Part shown: positions 29,001 to 44,000 of the stretch, one piece after another
Numbering within the stretch: position 1 is the first letter of the stretch
How the letters are laid out: each line of letters begins with the position of its first letter
Assembly: GCF_048771995.1 (NCBI RefSeq)
Contig: NC_133043.1
Location: 8,140,501-8,204,500 of the forward strand
Origin: Taeniopygia guttata
Lineage: Eukaryota > Chordata > Aves > Passeriformes > Estrildidae
Length of the DNA stretch: 64,000 nt
Direction of reading: 5' to 3'
Position numbers and translations under genes: made by a program
Notes under the pieces: generated by a model
The model's database searches: none
The model's input: the letters and a program-made list of their open reading frames with translations, nothing else
Told to the model about the DNA's origin: nothing

Positions 29001-32000
29001 CGTGCCTCCAAGGGGAGTCTGCAAGACTTGCCTTGCAGTTGTGCAGGAGCAAGTGTGAGTCATTAAACATTTCCCAGCACAAACTGCTCTGGGGTGTGTG
29101 AGTGTGTTTCTGAGCTTGTTTGGACTCGGGTAAGTTAGCAGTGATTAGGACTAAGCCTGGTGGTTGCAAATCCTCATCAGGACAGCAGGATCCCACCTGT
29201 AAAACTCACCTCTGGTATCAGTCTATCCCTGAGGTGCCCAGGCTTGCTTATACTTGACCAGCTGCCAGCTCTTTTTGATGATACCAAAGGTGCTGAGTTG
29301 TATTGCAGCTGCAAGTTTTAACCCAGCTGAGCTGAGAGGAGCCCAGGCAGAGATCTGTGAGCCTTGTCTGGCCCAGGCTGCAGGGGGATGCTGCAGTTGG
29401 TACCTGAGCAGGGCTGGTGACAGTCTGGCACGTCCAGCTCTCGAGGTGGCAGTTTAGTCACCAGCCCAGCCATTGCAAAACGTGCTGCCAGACACTCGGT
29501 TTGTGCCAGAGACGTGCTTTGGAGCCAGCTAAGCAGACATACCCCATGGCATCCGAGTGTCTGCTATCTCAGCTGTCCCAGGCACACTCTCCAGGCCAGC
29601 TTCTAGCTGGGACCTCCAGCTTTGGCTCACAGCTGAGCCCAGCAGTTGCTGATGGGACAGAAGCATGCCAGGGTCAGGCAGTGTTGCTCTTTCACTCCTG
29701 AAAGCACAGATCTTTGTGACAATTGAATTGCAAGGCCAAGTTAGTGGGTAAAGAGATGGAGTGAGACCAACTGCTGAAGGCTCTAGACCAGGAAAAAACC
29801 CAGCAGAAGATATGGACTCTTGTATTTAGAGTTAGTCTTGATCTGCAGAATTTTGGCATATACCCAGGTAAATACAGTATAGGTGCAGGCAGGAAACTGC
29901 TGCCATAATCAGTGTGGTGAACAAAGGTATTTTTCAGGCATAAACTGTTTCCTAATTCGTTGTATGGCCATGGCCACAGAGCAGATCCTGGGAGAGGAGG
30001 GAATTGTCCCACTCCATCTCACTTGGCCAAAGCATCTCCATTGCTGCAGGGTCTCTGAGGCTCTGGGTTAAAGCACAAAAGCCTTTTAAGTGCTTACTAA
30101 TGGATTGCTTGTCAGTACAGTTAAATATTGGAGTGTCACCTGAGGGAAAAGTCTGCATTTTGGAGCATTTTAAAATGCTCTTCAGAGTCTTTGTTTTTTA
30201 AGAAAGAAATTTAAAAAGAGAAGGAGGATGACTAATCTTTGTTGCAATGAGTGTTGTAGATTTAATATATGAGAAAAGGAAGGAGTAATTTGAATAAATA
30301 AAAAACTTGAAGTTAAAATTTCATGAATCATTTGAGTTATTTCAGAAGGAAGATTCAAGGAGAAAAAAGAAGAGAGGTGGGAGTCAAAAAAAGTGACTCA
30401 GGTGCCATTAATTGAGTCTTGAGTAAATCATTCAACTCTAGTTGCACATCAGACCTGCCCAAGGGGGCATTGCAGAGGCTGGCAAGGTGCCCTTTGCCAT
30501 CAGGAGTCACAGCCTGTGGTCAGTCATACAGGCTTTGGATATGTGCAGAGTGGTGTGCCCCAGGGCCCTCTCAGGGATATCAGAAGGAAGGATAACCCCA
30601 GAGAAGGGGAGGATGTAGTTCTGCAGCCTGGCTGGCTCACTCAGCTCCCTTTTGGGCAGTGCTGTGTTTTGGTGGTGTGTAACGTGGTCCAGTCCTGCTT
30701 GGCAGCACAAACTGCTGGGTTCCTCCGTTTCTAACGTCCTTTTTCTCTTTCCAGGAGACTCGGTGCTGAGCTGGGAAAATCTGTGGTATACCAGGAAACC
30801 AATGGAGGTAAGAGAAATCTCTGCTCTTTGCAACTGTTTTGAGGTAAAGAGAAATCTCCGCTCTTTGCAACTGTTTTGAGGCAATCTTAGAAATGCTGGG
30901 TAACTCCATTGGCCAGACCTGTGTAAGAAGTGCAGTGATTCAGCTGTGATGTTACTGCTGCTCCTGGCAGTGCTAAACCTCCATGGCTGACTTTGGACAA
31001 AGCAATTAAACATGTTCCTTGTTTTCCCTGGTTATCTTGTTTGTTTGCCTGTCTGCAAACTCTCCTCTAGAGTCCTGCCTCAGGTTTTAGCTGCAGCCAA
31101 ATCTTTTATACTCCTATGCCGAGCAAAACATCTCCAGATTTAAAAGTAATGCCCTGCTTTTTCAGTGTCTGCCTTGTGAGCTTTTAAATTATCCCTTTCT
31201 TTCAGCCCTTCCCTGAAAGGGTCTGCCCTTGCTTTTAAAAGTGCTAATTCATGGCTGTGCTGAGGAAAATGGGTCTTGGAGGTTGCTTTTGTTTTTAAGG
31301 AGGTTAACACTCTGCAAGCGTCCATTTTCAGATGCTGAGCTAAAACACAAGGATATTGGCCAGCAGAATTCTGTGGCCAAGAGTTTCAAGAGCTCTCTGT
31401 TACCTTGTTTGCAAGAGAGAGTAGAACCTACTACTACTAGTGCTAGCTGCTACAGGCTAGAGGCAGGGGAGGAGGATTTGTGCTAGTGCTGCTGCTGTTG
31501 CAGCCGGAATGGGCCTCACAATGGGAGAGCTGCTGTGGTTATGGTTGGGCTGGCTGGTGCATTCCTGCCCAGGAGAGCTCGCTGCCCTGTGGGGTTGGTT
31601 TTAAATCAGGTTGCTTGCTCCAAGGTCTGAAGTCATTTTTCATCGCTGCACAGCAAATCAGTCTGCTCTCAGCAGAGTCCTGTAGGGTTACTGCCAGGGC
31701 AAGGCAATTAGACTTGGAATTCCATAGCTGAGGAGCTGTTTCTCTCCTTGTCCTTGCCCCTGCCCTCTAGCTGATAACTGTGTGGGAAAGGCTAGGGCAG
31801 GCACCTTGGAAAACCTGGAGACATTGGTTTGGCTTTGCAGAGCTGCTTGAGGCTCAGCTGCTGCATTTGAGTCAGGGATGTAGGAGTGGTGCTCAGCAGA
31901 GACCAGACTTCCAGCCTGTGTCAGTGTTGAAATGTCTTGAGACCTTGACAGTGAAATTGGGAAGTTCTTACTCTGAACTCAGTGCTGCTGGTGTTGCCTT

Positions 32001-35000
32001 AAGCTCTCCAGCCAGCATGGAGCTGATCCCATGGTAAGTTGTGAAAGAGCTAAGTGCAAAAAGTGCTGAGTTACCCTCTTGGAAGTACTGAAGGTTATTC
32101 TGCCTTGGGTGGTTAATTGCTCACTAATGAATGTGCTGTTGACAGCTCTCAGCACGCCATGGAAGCATGAAAAGGATTTCTCAGTGAGAGTTAGGTAAAT
32201 TGTCTTCTAAATTCTAAAATTCTAATTTCTAAAATTCTAATGTCTAAGTTCTAAAATTCTAAATTCTATGAAAAAATAAGCAGCCATTCAGCCTGCTTTT
32301 GCTTTGTAAATACAGCTAACTCACTGGTATGTCATGCCAGCCCTACCCGGGTCCAGCCTTTGGAAAATCCACTTGGCTCATCTGTGTTTGTATGTGCACA
32401 AAGGGCAGAGGAGAGAGTCCTCATCTGCCCTGACCAGGGGGCAAGGTTGCTGCTACGACATGGTGTGTTGTTGCTGTCAGCCTGATGTTTGGAAACAAAA
32501 CTGACTCTTTTCCATCCTTTTCAGAAACAAGAGTTGAAATAAAAGAGTCCGTCCGTGGACAGGATATCTTCATCATACAGACAATCCCCAGGTGAGGTGC
32601 TTGTGGCTCAGTTTTGCACCTGGGATGTGTTTTTGAATACCTCGATCAGCAGTGGTTCAGTGGTTTGCTCCTGTAAACTAGCACAACAACCAGTGGAACT
32701 CATGCAGTGTTGTCATTGCTCTGACTTAGATTAAGGCCTCACACAGTGTTAAGCTGTTAACATTCCCAGGGGATTGATTGCAGCACTGAGATGCTTCCCA
32801 TCAAATAGCTGGAGTGTGTCACTGGAGGCAAGAACAGGAGTGACTGATGCTTTCCACTGAGACATCCCTGCCCTGTGTGTTGGTGGCCTTTCAGGCTCAG
32901 CTGTTGGGTGATTTCTGACTGGTGTTTCCATCCCAGGCTGGGTGATTTCCTCTGCCTCCAGCCACCAAGCAACAGAGCCAGCATCAAACAGCAGCTGCTG
33001 CTTTCATTGCAGGCTGGATTACTCTTCCCCTTTTGCTGTAGTGATGTGAAACTGAGCTCAGGTGAAGCCCATAGCCTCCCTCCTGTACTTTTACACTTCA
33101 TCATGATGGTGGGCCTTTTTGGGTTTTTATTTTGGGCTGTTCTAGGCTTGGAGTAAGAGAAGTGCTACAGGTAAGCAGGGAACTAGAAAACCATCTGTAA
33201 CCCCAGGAACCTTGCTCCCTGCTGGCTCAGGACAGCACTAGGGTGATGAGAAGGGAGCCTGCAAATAAAGGATAACTGCAAACTGACCTCCTGTGAGTAT
33301 GAGAGGTGCTGTTTTCAGAGATGAGGTATTGATATCAACAAAACAAGCATATTCCTGCTCTAATAGCTTTTTTCAAGCTCTGCTCAGATTTTGGAGATCA
33401 CAAAAAGTAATTAATTAGCAGAGCTCAATTGCAGCTCAAAAGTAGCAGGGAGCAGAATTGCCTGGATACAGGAATTTTCCTTGCTTGCCAAGGAAGTAGA
33501 GCCCACTGGGAATTCAAGTTCATTTCCTCTGTGAAATGCTTGGGCTGTTGTAAAGAAATCAGTAGGACTACCAGACCAGCTTACTTGCTTCTGGAATTCC
33601 TCTTGCAGGCAGAAACATGTTCCTAGGGCTCATCTCTCTCCAGAGAGATGCCCCAAGAGTTTCCTCCCTCAGGGAGCAACTAAATCTCTTCAAGATGAAA
33701 ATCCCCTGCTGTAGGATTATGTTTCGGGTGAATGGTGCCATTCTGTTGTCCCTTTGAAGGAGTTCTCTGAAATAACTTGTAACTGAGAGCTGTGTAAACA
33801 TGAAACAGATCAAGTGTTCAGAGAGCTAACTCAGAGCATTAGGGACAGGAACAGTTTTGGGAGGGGAAAAACTCACCTTTGGTTTTAACCTGTTGATCCC
33901 CTTGTTTTTCCATTAACTGAATTCAGTGATTTGGGCCAAGAAATTGATCTTTTTTAGACAGAATGTTCAAGGCCCTCCAGGTGAGGAGCCAGTGTTTTGC
34001 AGCCAAGTCATCTTTCATTCCTAAGCTGCAGCTGTGCCTTGCTGCATTGCTGGAGAGGACAGGTTCAAGGACATCTCCATTTTGCAGTGGGTTTCAGGGA
34101 GCTTTTCAGGAGAGTCAAAACAACAACTATGTGGAATAATCTAAGAATAGGATTTCTACACTCAGTAGTGGTTTGAAAAGAAAATATTAGGACTTGTTAG
34201 TAGAGAGGGAAACAATCTTGTTATGCTGCAGTGTGAATTCACAGTCTGCATCTTAAATGCTCAGAGAGAACAGAAAGACCTGAATATTTGATACAGACTC
34301 TCTGTTGTAAAAGCTGTAACACAACAAAAAAAAAAGGTGACAAGGACAGTTACCATCCATTTGTGTGAGGGAAAATCAAATAGCTCTTGTTTAGGAATAG
34401 AAAAAATGAAGGAGTTGGTGATTTTGTGATACCCTAAAGGAAAAAGGAGCCTTTTAGTGCTGAGTGTTGGTGCTGATTGTTGCCAAGTCCGTGGAGAGTG
34501 TCACATTAGGTGTTTGCTCAGCCTCCAGAGCAGGGGTGCCCAGAGATGGCCCAGGCAGAAATAAGGAGCAGCAAGGGAGGCTCTGGTGTGGTAAGCAGGG
34601 TGTGGAGGATAGCTGAGCTGTCTCTGGGTGTCCTGGAATGAGCTGCCAGCCCCTGTGTGAGGTCTTGGCATAACTAACTGAGCATGGCCTCAGAGCTGGG
34701 GATGGGGAGGGCAGCAAGGAGCCTGGGATGCTCTCTTGGGGACCTGTTTTGGAGATGTTGGGGCTGGGCTTCCTCACCAATGTCATTTTCCCCAGCTGGT
34801 GCCCTTGGTTGGGGTCAGTGCCCCTTGCAGAGGAGCAGGTCAGTGATGGCTCAGCATGAAGCCATCTCAGCCCACCCACCCTGGGCCCTGCTGGAGGGAC
34901 AGACATATCCACCTCTGCCTAGTGCCTGTGCCTGCTGGTCTGCAGGAGCTTCCCAGAGTCCAGCTTGGGATCCTGCTTGAATACAGGGAGAAGTACCCTC

Positions 35001-38000
35001 CTTGAATAACTTCTCCATCAGTATGGCTACTAGGGTGTCCTGCAGCAGCACCAGGACTGCTGGTGCCTTTTGAAGTCCCAGTCTTGTTCTCTACCTGCTT
35101 TGCATGTGAATATGTATGTATTTGCAAAGAGTAAGTTGAAAAATAATGATAAAAAATACTGTTTCTCAGATGAACTTTAAATGGGCTTCAGTTGGACCAC
35201 TTTGTTTTTATATGACACTGATAGTAGCATCCTTTTCTTCTCTCACAGCCCCACTGGCACAGCTAAATCACCAAAGGGAAGAAACAGTTCTTTGTTGTCC
35301 TGTGTGGCAGGGGGCTGTGTTTTATGTAATTCTTGGCTGGGTGCTCCAGAGCCAACAAAGCTTTCTTGTGTGTAAATGGCATTGTGTGCACAGGCTGCCG
35401 GGGCCAGCAGGACAGCAGAGACCCAGAGCCTCACAAAAGAAGAGGCACAAGTGGAGGTTAATTTCCAAAGGAGGGGAGAGCAGAGGGGAAATAGAAATGG
35501 TCAGAGGTTTGTCATGGGTCGTGTCTCTGGGCATTTGGAAAAGCTGTCTCTAGTGGCTGTCTCAGGAGGAAAACAGGGCCTGAGCAATGTCTGGGTAATG
35601 TCCAGAAGGCTCTGCAGAGCTTCATGCTGCTCTGTTTACTCCTCTGCTGCTGTGTGGAAAGATTCACCTTGGGCAGGGCTGGAAACCCCCAGGCAAGGGG
35701 GTCTGTGCTGCAGGAGTGCCTGTCCTGCCATCTGAAGCACGTGCTCTTCACTTCCCAGAAGTTCTTGAGTCAGTCTGTGGTGATGCAGACAGTGTCTCTT
35801 GGTGTTGTTCTTAAGAACTAAAAGGGAACTGAGGGCTTAGCTTCTTTCCCCATCTCAAAATTAATTAAAATGCAGGTTAATACGCTCCAGTCATTGTGGG
35901 AGAGCAAATACTGTGGGGGATGTTTCAGTCTCATGACCAGTGACAGGACTGGAGGAAACAGCATGAAGCTGAGTCAGGGGAGGTTTAGATTGATATTGGG
36001 AAAAGGTTTTTCACCCAGAGAGATGTTGAGCACTGGAACAGGCTTCCCAGGGAAGTGGTCACAGCACCAAACCTGTCTGAGCTCCAGAAGCATTTGGGCA
36101 ACACTCTCAGGAGCAGGGTGGGATTGTTGGGGTGTCCTGTGCAGGATTAGGAATTGTGCTCACAATCCTGATGGGGCTCTTCAAACTCAGTATATTCTAT
36201 GATTCCTCTGCCTATGTTACTTTTTCGTTTGGTTGTTTTTTCTTTCAAGAAACAGTCCTGTAGCATTTCCTGTGCTGTTGTTCCTTCCATCTCTAGATAA
36301 CCTGAGAGTGTGGAGATGCTGATGTTCACCAAAGTGCTATTTCTGGGGCTTGTACTGCTCCAATTACAGTAGTTCTTAAAGCAGGAGAAATAACACTGTT
36401 AAAGAGGAAAATACCCTAAGAAATTCACTGTGGATGAAGTTATGTTGGCTGCATGTATACTGCTTCTTTAAAACAGTATTTTATTTCAAATTATACTGTA
36501 TCGAGTGACATTTGTTCCGAAGTGAATTCTATACAAAGCTTTTTTGTTGGATTGTGGAGGGAAATCATCATACACCTTATGTTAGAATATAAAATCAAAT
36601 TCCAGTCCACAGCTCTTGAGTGCTGGTGTGTCCTGTACATGTAAGAGTTGATTGTAATTTGTTGTGGCGTGGTAGAAGGAGCTGTGTGCTGCAATCTGTC
36701 TCTGGCATACATTAGCCTCAGATGTAGCATGATTTCCTTGGAATTTTGGTGAGGGGTGGTCTGGGTATAAATGGAAAAGGAGTTGTACTGGAAAAACACC
36801 TGCTAATATTTGGAATTGTGTTCAAATCTCCTAGAGATGTGAATACTGCTGTCATGGAGCTGCTGATCATGGCCTATGCACTGAAGACTTCCTGTGCCAG
36901 GAACATCATTGGAGTCATCCCCTACTTCCCCTACAGCAAACAGAGCAAAATGAGGAAGAGGGGCTCCATAGTCTGCAAGCTGCTGGCTTCAATGCTTGCC
37001 AAGGCAGGTGAGTATCCCAGGGAGCAGCAGCCCTGCAGGCTTGGTGCTGCTGGGTGTCCCACAGGTCATCTGTCCTTCCATGCTCCTGTTTGATGTGGGG
37101 ATGTGTTGCTGAGATCTTGAGCCACATTGGGGGAATTAATTTTCTTCAGCTTTCTTTGTAACTTGCACCTGGGGAAGTGACCTAGAAATGTTATAGTGGA
37201 ATACAGTGTCAGCCCAGTGCTGTGGTATCACATGCCTGTTTCTCATTATGTCTGTGGAACCTTCTGTGTTAATCTGTTTACGATGATTTTATGACATGGC
37301 ATAATAGTCTGAGTAATAGCTAAAACCGTCTGGAAAATGGAGGTGTTGAAGGAAATCCACATGGAATATTTTCAATGAATTGTCTTTTTTTTCCCCCTTA
37401 GGTTTAACACATATTATCACTATGGACCTTCACCAAAAGGAAATCCAAGGCTTCTTCAGCTTTCCAGTAGACAACCTGAGAGCATCCCCTTTCTTGCTTC
37501 AGTATATACAGGAAGAAGTGAGGTTACTCTAGTTCTGTGTATATCAACTTGTCTGAACTCATTTTAATGTGATGGCAGCATTGGGCCTCTCCTTAAGCAG
37601 AGGTGGTGGTGTCAGTCTAGGTGAATCCTTCTGTTAATGAATTCTTTCTTAAGGGGTACCTACTGCATGTTTCATGGAAAGATGTGACATTTCTCTGATT
37701 GGATAGGAACTGAACTGCAGCACAAGCAGGAGAGGAGCTTGCTCTCTGTGGATTGAGAGATGCTACTTGAGCTCCTGCCTCTAATCACCTCTGAAATCCC
37801 GTTAAACTGCTCCCCTTCTCCCTTTGTGCTGGATTTCTGACTGCTCTGAATTATTGATAGACTTTGTCTTGGGCTGAGTGTAGGAGTGCTGAGCACAGCA
37901 GGGCTGGGAGCAGGGCATGGAGGTTTTACTCTCCATGTGCAAAAGATGATGATTTATTCCCACACGGTGAGAGCAAGGCTTCCCCATATGGGGAGGCTTA

Positions 38001-41000
38001 AACTTAGAGAACATTCCCACCTTTGCAGAATACACAAATACTGGTGTTGGAAGCAAGTGCAGTTGCCTCTCTAGTTTCTTGTCACAGAATGAAAATTTGG
38101 TTCTGGGGAGGAGGATGGGTGAAATTATTCAGCCATGTATCAAACCAGTTATTCCCTAGCAAGAATGTCTTTTTTTAATTAATTAACTTTTTATCACATC
38201 CAGATTCCAGATTACAGAAACGCAGTTATTGTAGCCAAATCTCCTGGTGCTGCTAAAAGGTAAATGGATGCTTTGCTATCTGGTTAAAAGTTACTTGGAA
38301 AATACCTGAGCTGGTGGAAGATAGACCAGGGAAAGTATGGGAGGGTGACAGATGGATTGACAATCTGGTCATAATTCTTTTGTGGCTGGAAATGGGATGG
38401 ATGTGGTGCAGATAGAGCTGAACTTTGTATTCCCACCCCTATGGGCATAAACTGACAGTCTCACTGAAATGGTTCTCCTGGGGTCAGACTTGCTGCTGGA
38501 GTTTCAGCAGTGCCTGACCATCTCAGAAAGCATTTCCAGTGTGGAGGAGCACAGGAAAGCCTGTGGTGGAGCCAAGGGGTAGAGTGGGCTTTGGGATATT
38601 GATGAGGAATGAAGAGTCACTTCCAGTGAGGTTTCTTGCAGAGAAACAGCCACAGAGGTGCAGTCTTTGCTTGCTGTTGGTGTGGGAGAGCCTTGCTGCA
38701 GTGGGCTGTGGAGCTGCATCAGTGATCCCAGCAGCTCCTGAGAGGCTGTTTTTGTCTTGCAGGGCTCAGTCTTACGCTGAGAGGCTGCGCCTGGGGCTGG
38801 CAGTGATCCATGGAGAGGCTCAGTGCACGGAGCAGGACATGGATGACGGGCGTCACTCCCCTCCCATGCTCAAAAATGCAACTGTGCATCCTGGCCTGGA
38901 GCTGCCATGTAAGATCAAGTTTCTCTGCTTGAGGGGGAAAAAAAGAGAAAAGTTTGGGAAATTTCTTCAGGTTAATCTGTGTGGTTGTAACCAAACTAAA
39001 GATAGTTAGACCAGTGGAATTTTTGGGTTGATATCCGTGAGTTGTGTGACAAGTCACAGGGAAAAGTTTGTATTTAACTCCTTCTGGCCATGCAGAGCAT
39101 CAGTATTGTCTCCTTGGCTGTGCCTGCTCCATAGTGTTAGACTGACACTCTGATAAAGGTGATGCTTTTACAGTGTTCAGCAACAGAATTCCTTGAGCTG
39201 ATGGAACAAGGGAGATATAAAAGTGCAAGTAATGGGATAACAACCACTGAGACAGGCTGTTGGCTCCATTAGTGTAGGGGAGAGCTGGTCTTTGTCTCCC
39301 TTCTCTGCAGCCATAGTTACTGCTGGAAATTTTCTTCACCTCAGCACCCAGATGATCATATTCCAATGTCTGCTTTGACAAGGTTTTGAGGTTTATGTGG
39401 CTGGGGTGAATAGGTTCTCCAAGAGCATTGTTGACCTGCTTCTGGGGCTCTTGCCATTGATTTGGGAGCAGAGAGGACAAGAAAAGGAGGAAACTTGTAT
39501 TCTGGGAATTGCCATCCTCAGGATTGCTTGTATTCCTGCAGCAATCAAAGAAAAACAGTGCAATCAAAATCCAGCTCCTTTTTGGGAGGATTTTAGCTTT
39601 CTAGGCAGGTGGTGGCAGGACAGAAATTGGGAGCAGGAAGGTGGCTGAGAAGTGCCCATGGGAAAGGCTGTGTGCTGCTGTGTGTGGCAACACCAGCAGT
39701 GGTTTGGGCTACTGATAATCATCTAATCTTTGGAAATTTAGGAAGAACATCCAACCAGTTTGTGGGCAGCTTGTGGAGGGGAGGCAAGTAAGACTGCAGG
39801 CATTTTACATCACCCCAGTTGTGTCTCACTGCAGTACAACCAGTTAAACAGTGCTTTTGTTGCTGGTGAAACTTCTCTTGGGCTTTGGGGGGCAGGTGGG
39901 GTTTGGCGATGAAGTTTGGGTCGTTATTGTTCTTCTGACAAGGGTTTTTTCCCATGTCTGTCCAAGGAAGCAGGAATTTGCATGGTTATTCTTCACTTTC
40001 TCCTCCCCCTCCTATTCTGGAGGATGCTGTCCCCCAGAATATCAGTAGCTGACATTTGTCTGCTACAGAGGAATTGATGTGATTGTGTTTTTATTTCCAG
40101 CCATGTCACTTCAAAGAAGCTCAATTGTGGAAGGTTGTGCTGCTGGAGAACCCTATAAATGGTTGTTCATACAGAAATATGCCCTTATCCAGTTTAGTTA
40201 TGAATCCAATGGAAAATTGTTTTCAGTCCTCAGCTATCCAAACACTGACTAATTTGATGTGTATCACCACTTTCTTATTTTATCTCCTGCTGCACAAACT
40301 CAGCACTTGACCAAGGACCTTCCATCCCTGCATGCCTAAGGCACAGTGTAAAACAGTTGAGCTGTGGCTTGGCAGCTCCCTGCCATGGGGTGGATTGTGG
40401 GGCAGATTTGTCCAAAACTCTCAGTAGAAGCTGCCTTTCTCTGCAGTTTTCTAACCTGAGATATACCTGATTTTGAGTGAGCTGGGTTCTGGAGGTGCAG
40501 AATTGAGGTTATCCCTATCTAAAAGCAGTCTGTACATTCTGGTTGTGTCACAGTCTCTTGCCAGACAGAGGTGAAAGTGCAGCTGAGATGGCAACACTGA
40601 GTGTCTGTGCTGTGCCTCATTTCTTGTCCAATTCAGTCATTTGAAAAGCATCTTCCAACCTCAAATGTCACTTAATTCCACACCCTCATTCAGCTCTCCC
40701 TTCCTGGTGGTGAAAGCTCTGAGGGCAGAGTGTAGCAGGGTTCAGCTGTGTGGTTGATTGTGAAAGGTCAGACATGTGCTGCTGCTCAGAACTGGATATT
40801 CCTTACACCAAAACTGTCCCCAAACCCTCCAATTGCCAAAACAGAAGCGATCTGTGAGTCTGCCTGGCTCAGCAAGCAAACCTGGGCCTGGCAGGTAGGA
40901 AGCTGGGGCTGTTCCTGAGGAGTGGCTGAGACTTCTTATGGAGCATCCCACTCTGGGCTACAACCAGATCAGTGTGGAGCATCCCAGACTTGGCAACTGA

Positions 41001-44000
41001 AGCTCCAGACAGCTGTGTTAGAGCCAGGAGAGAGTGAAACCTGTGTTGGGGAGCAGCCCCAGAGCCGTGGCTTGTGCTCTGTGCCATTCTCCGTGGGCTT
41101 CCTGGTGAATTGGCTGGGCTCCTGTGTCCTGGCATGCACCTCCTCCCCCTGTTGTAGCAGGGATCATGTGCCTCTAATTAATGAGTGCTAGGCAGTGTAA
41201 TGGTTTATTTATTGTCCTGTGAGTGTGGCCTGATGTGATATTCTGATTCGCAGGGAGCCACAACAGAAAAATGCCAGAGGTGCTTCTAATTGCAGTTAAA
41301 ATGCTGCGCTGGAGTGGCAGCAAGAGCCCACAGCACTGCAGCCCCTGAAATCAGAGCCTTGGAGACAGGAATCACTCCAAGGTTATTCCCTTTGATTGTG
41401 TGCTTTTGTGTCTCAGAGCTTGCAGCTGGCTTGGGGCTGTGCCTTAACAAATGCATGGGGACTCTTTGCCTGTTTCCTGGAGAAAAAGAGTGAAGCACCA
41501 TCTGTTAAATCATTTCAGTGGCTTTGGAATTCAGTACTTTGTACAGAGAGCTAATGGTCTGCTTGAATCCCAGAGCCCAGCAAACTGCCACAAAGGGAGT
41601 TTGGGGGAGAAACTGGAGTGACCGTGGGTCTGTTCCTACTTCCCTACCCCCATCTTGCCTGTGTTTAGGCTGGGCACAGGGGTGTTTTCTGTCCTTCCAA
41701 GGTTATCTCTACACTAAACAATTCATTCTTGAGCAGCCTTTTGCTCCCAGGCTCTGTGATAAATGCAGCATTATATTTCTTGGTGATTGTCACTTTAATT
41801 TGCACTGTCAGCTCCAAACAGGATTTATTTTAGTATTTCTTAACTCATTTTTGACCACTTAATTAAAGCAACATGTTTACACACCTGGAAATGTTCTTTC
41901 TTAGTGCCAGTGATCCTGCCTTTAACATGTGGTACTTTGGTGTATATTATGCACATCTGAATGAAAGAGTTCTTTGGTATTCTTGTTTTATAAAAAAATG
42001 GTGGTTGGTCTAGTTTTTTCTCTTTTATTTTTTTGTTCTCAGAAGCTACAGATACCACAAGCATCTTTTCTTTCTCTCCAGAAAAAGTCAGCAACTCTTT
42101 AAACCAAACTTGTACATGATCCAAGGGGTTACACCATGCAAAGTACCACCATGGCTTATTTCTGTTACCCTCTTCTGTCTACAAACACAGAGGGTTTGTG
42201 TCTGGGAGGAAAATATTCTTTTATTATTTGAATCATTTTTCAAGGCACCTCCTCATAGCAGTTCTGACTTGCACATCTTGATATGTTCAAAGATTTTGAA
42301 GAAGAAGCTGCCCGCACTAACCCTTGTGTAGACTCTCATCACCTTGGAGCAGTTGAGATTTGATGTGGTTGTGGGTAGATCTTTGGCTTGCAATTTTTTT
42401 TTTCTTTTTTTTGCAGAGAAAATTGAACAAGGAAAAGGGAGAACATCTCTTTAAGATCCGGGTAGGTCGACACGTTGCCTACCATTCTTTAAAAATAAAC
42501 CAAAATCGAAATACAGCTTTTAAAAAACAGAGAGAGATGCAAAGCACTGCTAATGTTGCTGGTTGCCATGTTAGCCTTTAAGCACAGCAAGCAATGTGTC
42601 TGCTTCCTTCATGGAGTAGAAGGATGCTGACTTGCTGAAACTCCATATCTCTGTGAGTAAAATAGTGCTGAATTTCAACTCCCCAGGCCTGTTCACCATT
42701 TGTGTAGAAAAGTTTCCCCTGACCTGGCTGTTGTAAACAGAGATGGCACTCATCAGTGGATACACACAGAGGCTGGGATGGCAGCCAGGTGGAATCCTTT
42801 TGATACTTCACAGCTCCCACCAGGAGCTTTATTACTGTCCAGACTTGATAGTGAACTCATAACTAATCTGAGCAGGTCAGTAGTGCCTGTAACTGAAATT
42901 TATGATCTGCTTATTTCTCGTGGTGCTTAATCTTCATTTATTACAAATAATCTTCCTTCTCATAAGAATATTTTTCCTTCAGGATTTAGATGTGACTTTG
43001 CTTTTGATAGGAGACTCAGAAATAACCATGCAAGGGAGGCTGAGGAATCTGTGCCATGAAGAGCTGTTGATTAACTCTTCAGTCCAAGGTAGCTGTGACT
43101 TTTAACTGCAAAAACCTGGCAATGAGTGATGGGACTTTGGGCAAAACAGAATTACTGGATACCTTTTATACAGTTTTGGTAGGTTTATGGAAAACCAGCC
43201 TGGAGTAGATCATGGATGTGAAGAACAGCTCTACACAAGAATCTTGGAAATTGTGGTGCTTACAATTGCTTTCATCATATCCCTCAGTGTGAGTCATTCA
43301 CCCAGCTGTGCTTGCACTCTTAAGCATTCCCAGGCACTGCTGAGATATGGGAATAGTACTGGATCATCCTGCTGTGCAGGATGGGGAGTTTGATGCAAGA
43401 CTTTTTTGGTGAGGAGAGCAGAGATCAATATTTAGACAGGCTTTTTGGTGGGCAATTGCTTGTGTTCTGCTGCTCAGGTATTACAGTGAAGTGGATTATC
43501 CTAAAAGAGAAAAATCCTGCTTTGTCTGAGCTCTTTGAGGCACTTGAGAAGCCTCTGTGGCCAGAATCCTGGCAAGACCTGAGCTTACAAAAGGAGGGGC
43601 ACCAAGATCCTTGGTTAGGACACTTTGCACTCACTGTGAAGAGTATAAAATAGGGGTGTGGGGTGTGGAGGTGGGCCAGGTAAGTTTTACAAAATCTGGA
43701 GGTGCCTCTTGGCTTCAGTGGTTAGATCAGCCCAAATTGTCACCTGTTGACACATGTTTGCCCACCACAGTGTCCTTTCCGTGCTGGAGGTTTTTGTACC
43801 AGCACCCCATGGCAAGTGAGAGCTTTGGCAGATGGACAGCAAGTCCCTGGCCTGTACTGGAGGTTGGTTGCTGTTTGCTGTAAGTGTCAGGGCTGTGTTA
43901 CATCTGGACACTCTCAGTGCATCTTAGTTCAGATTTCTGGTATTTTTATGATGCTGCTGGAATTTTGGCAGGATATGGTTTTGCATGAGCCCTGTCAGTG

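Larger units (their letters stand above)
23069..30754 (+). other. PRPSAP1: PRPSAP1 intron 1
   Basis: 7.7 kb, GTAAGT to TTTCCAG. It contains a 91-base imperfect inverted repeat (24982-25072) and an antisense CR1 fragment (28534-28790). No further exon is recognisable. Confidence 0.9.
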
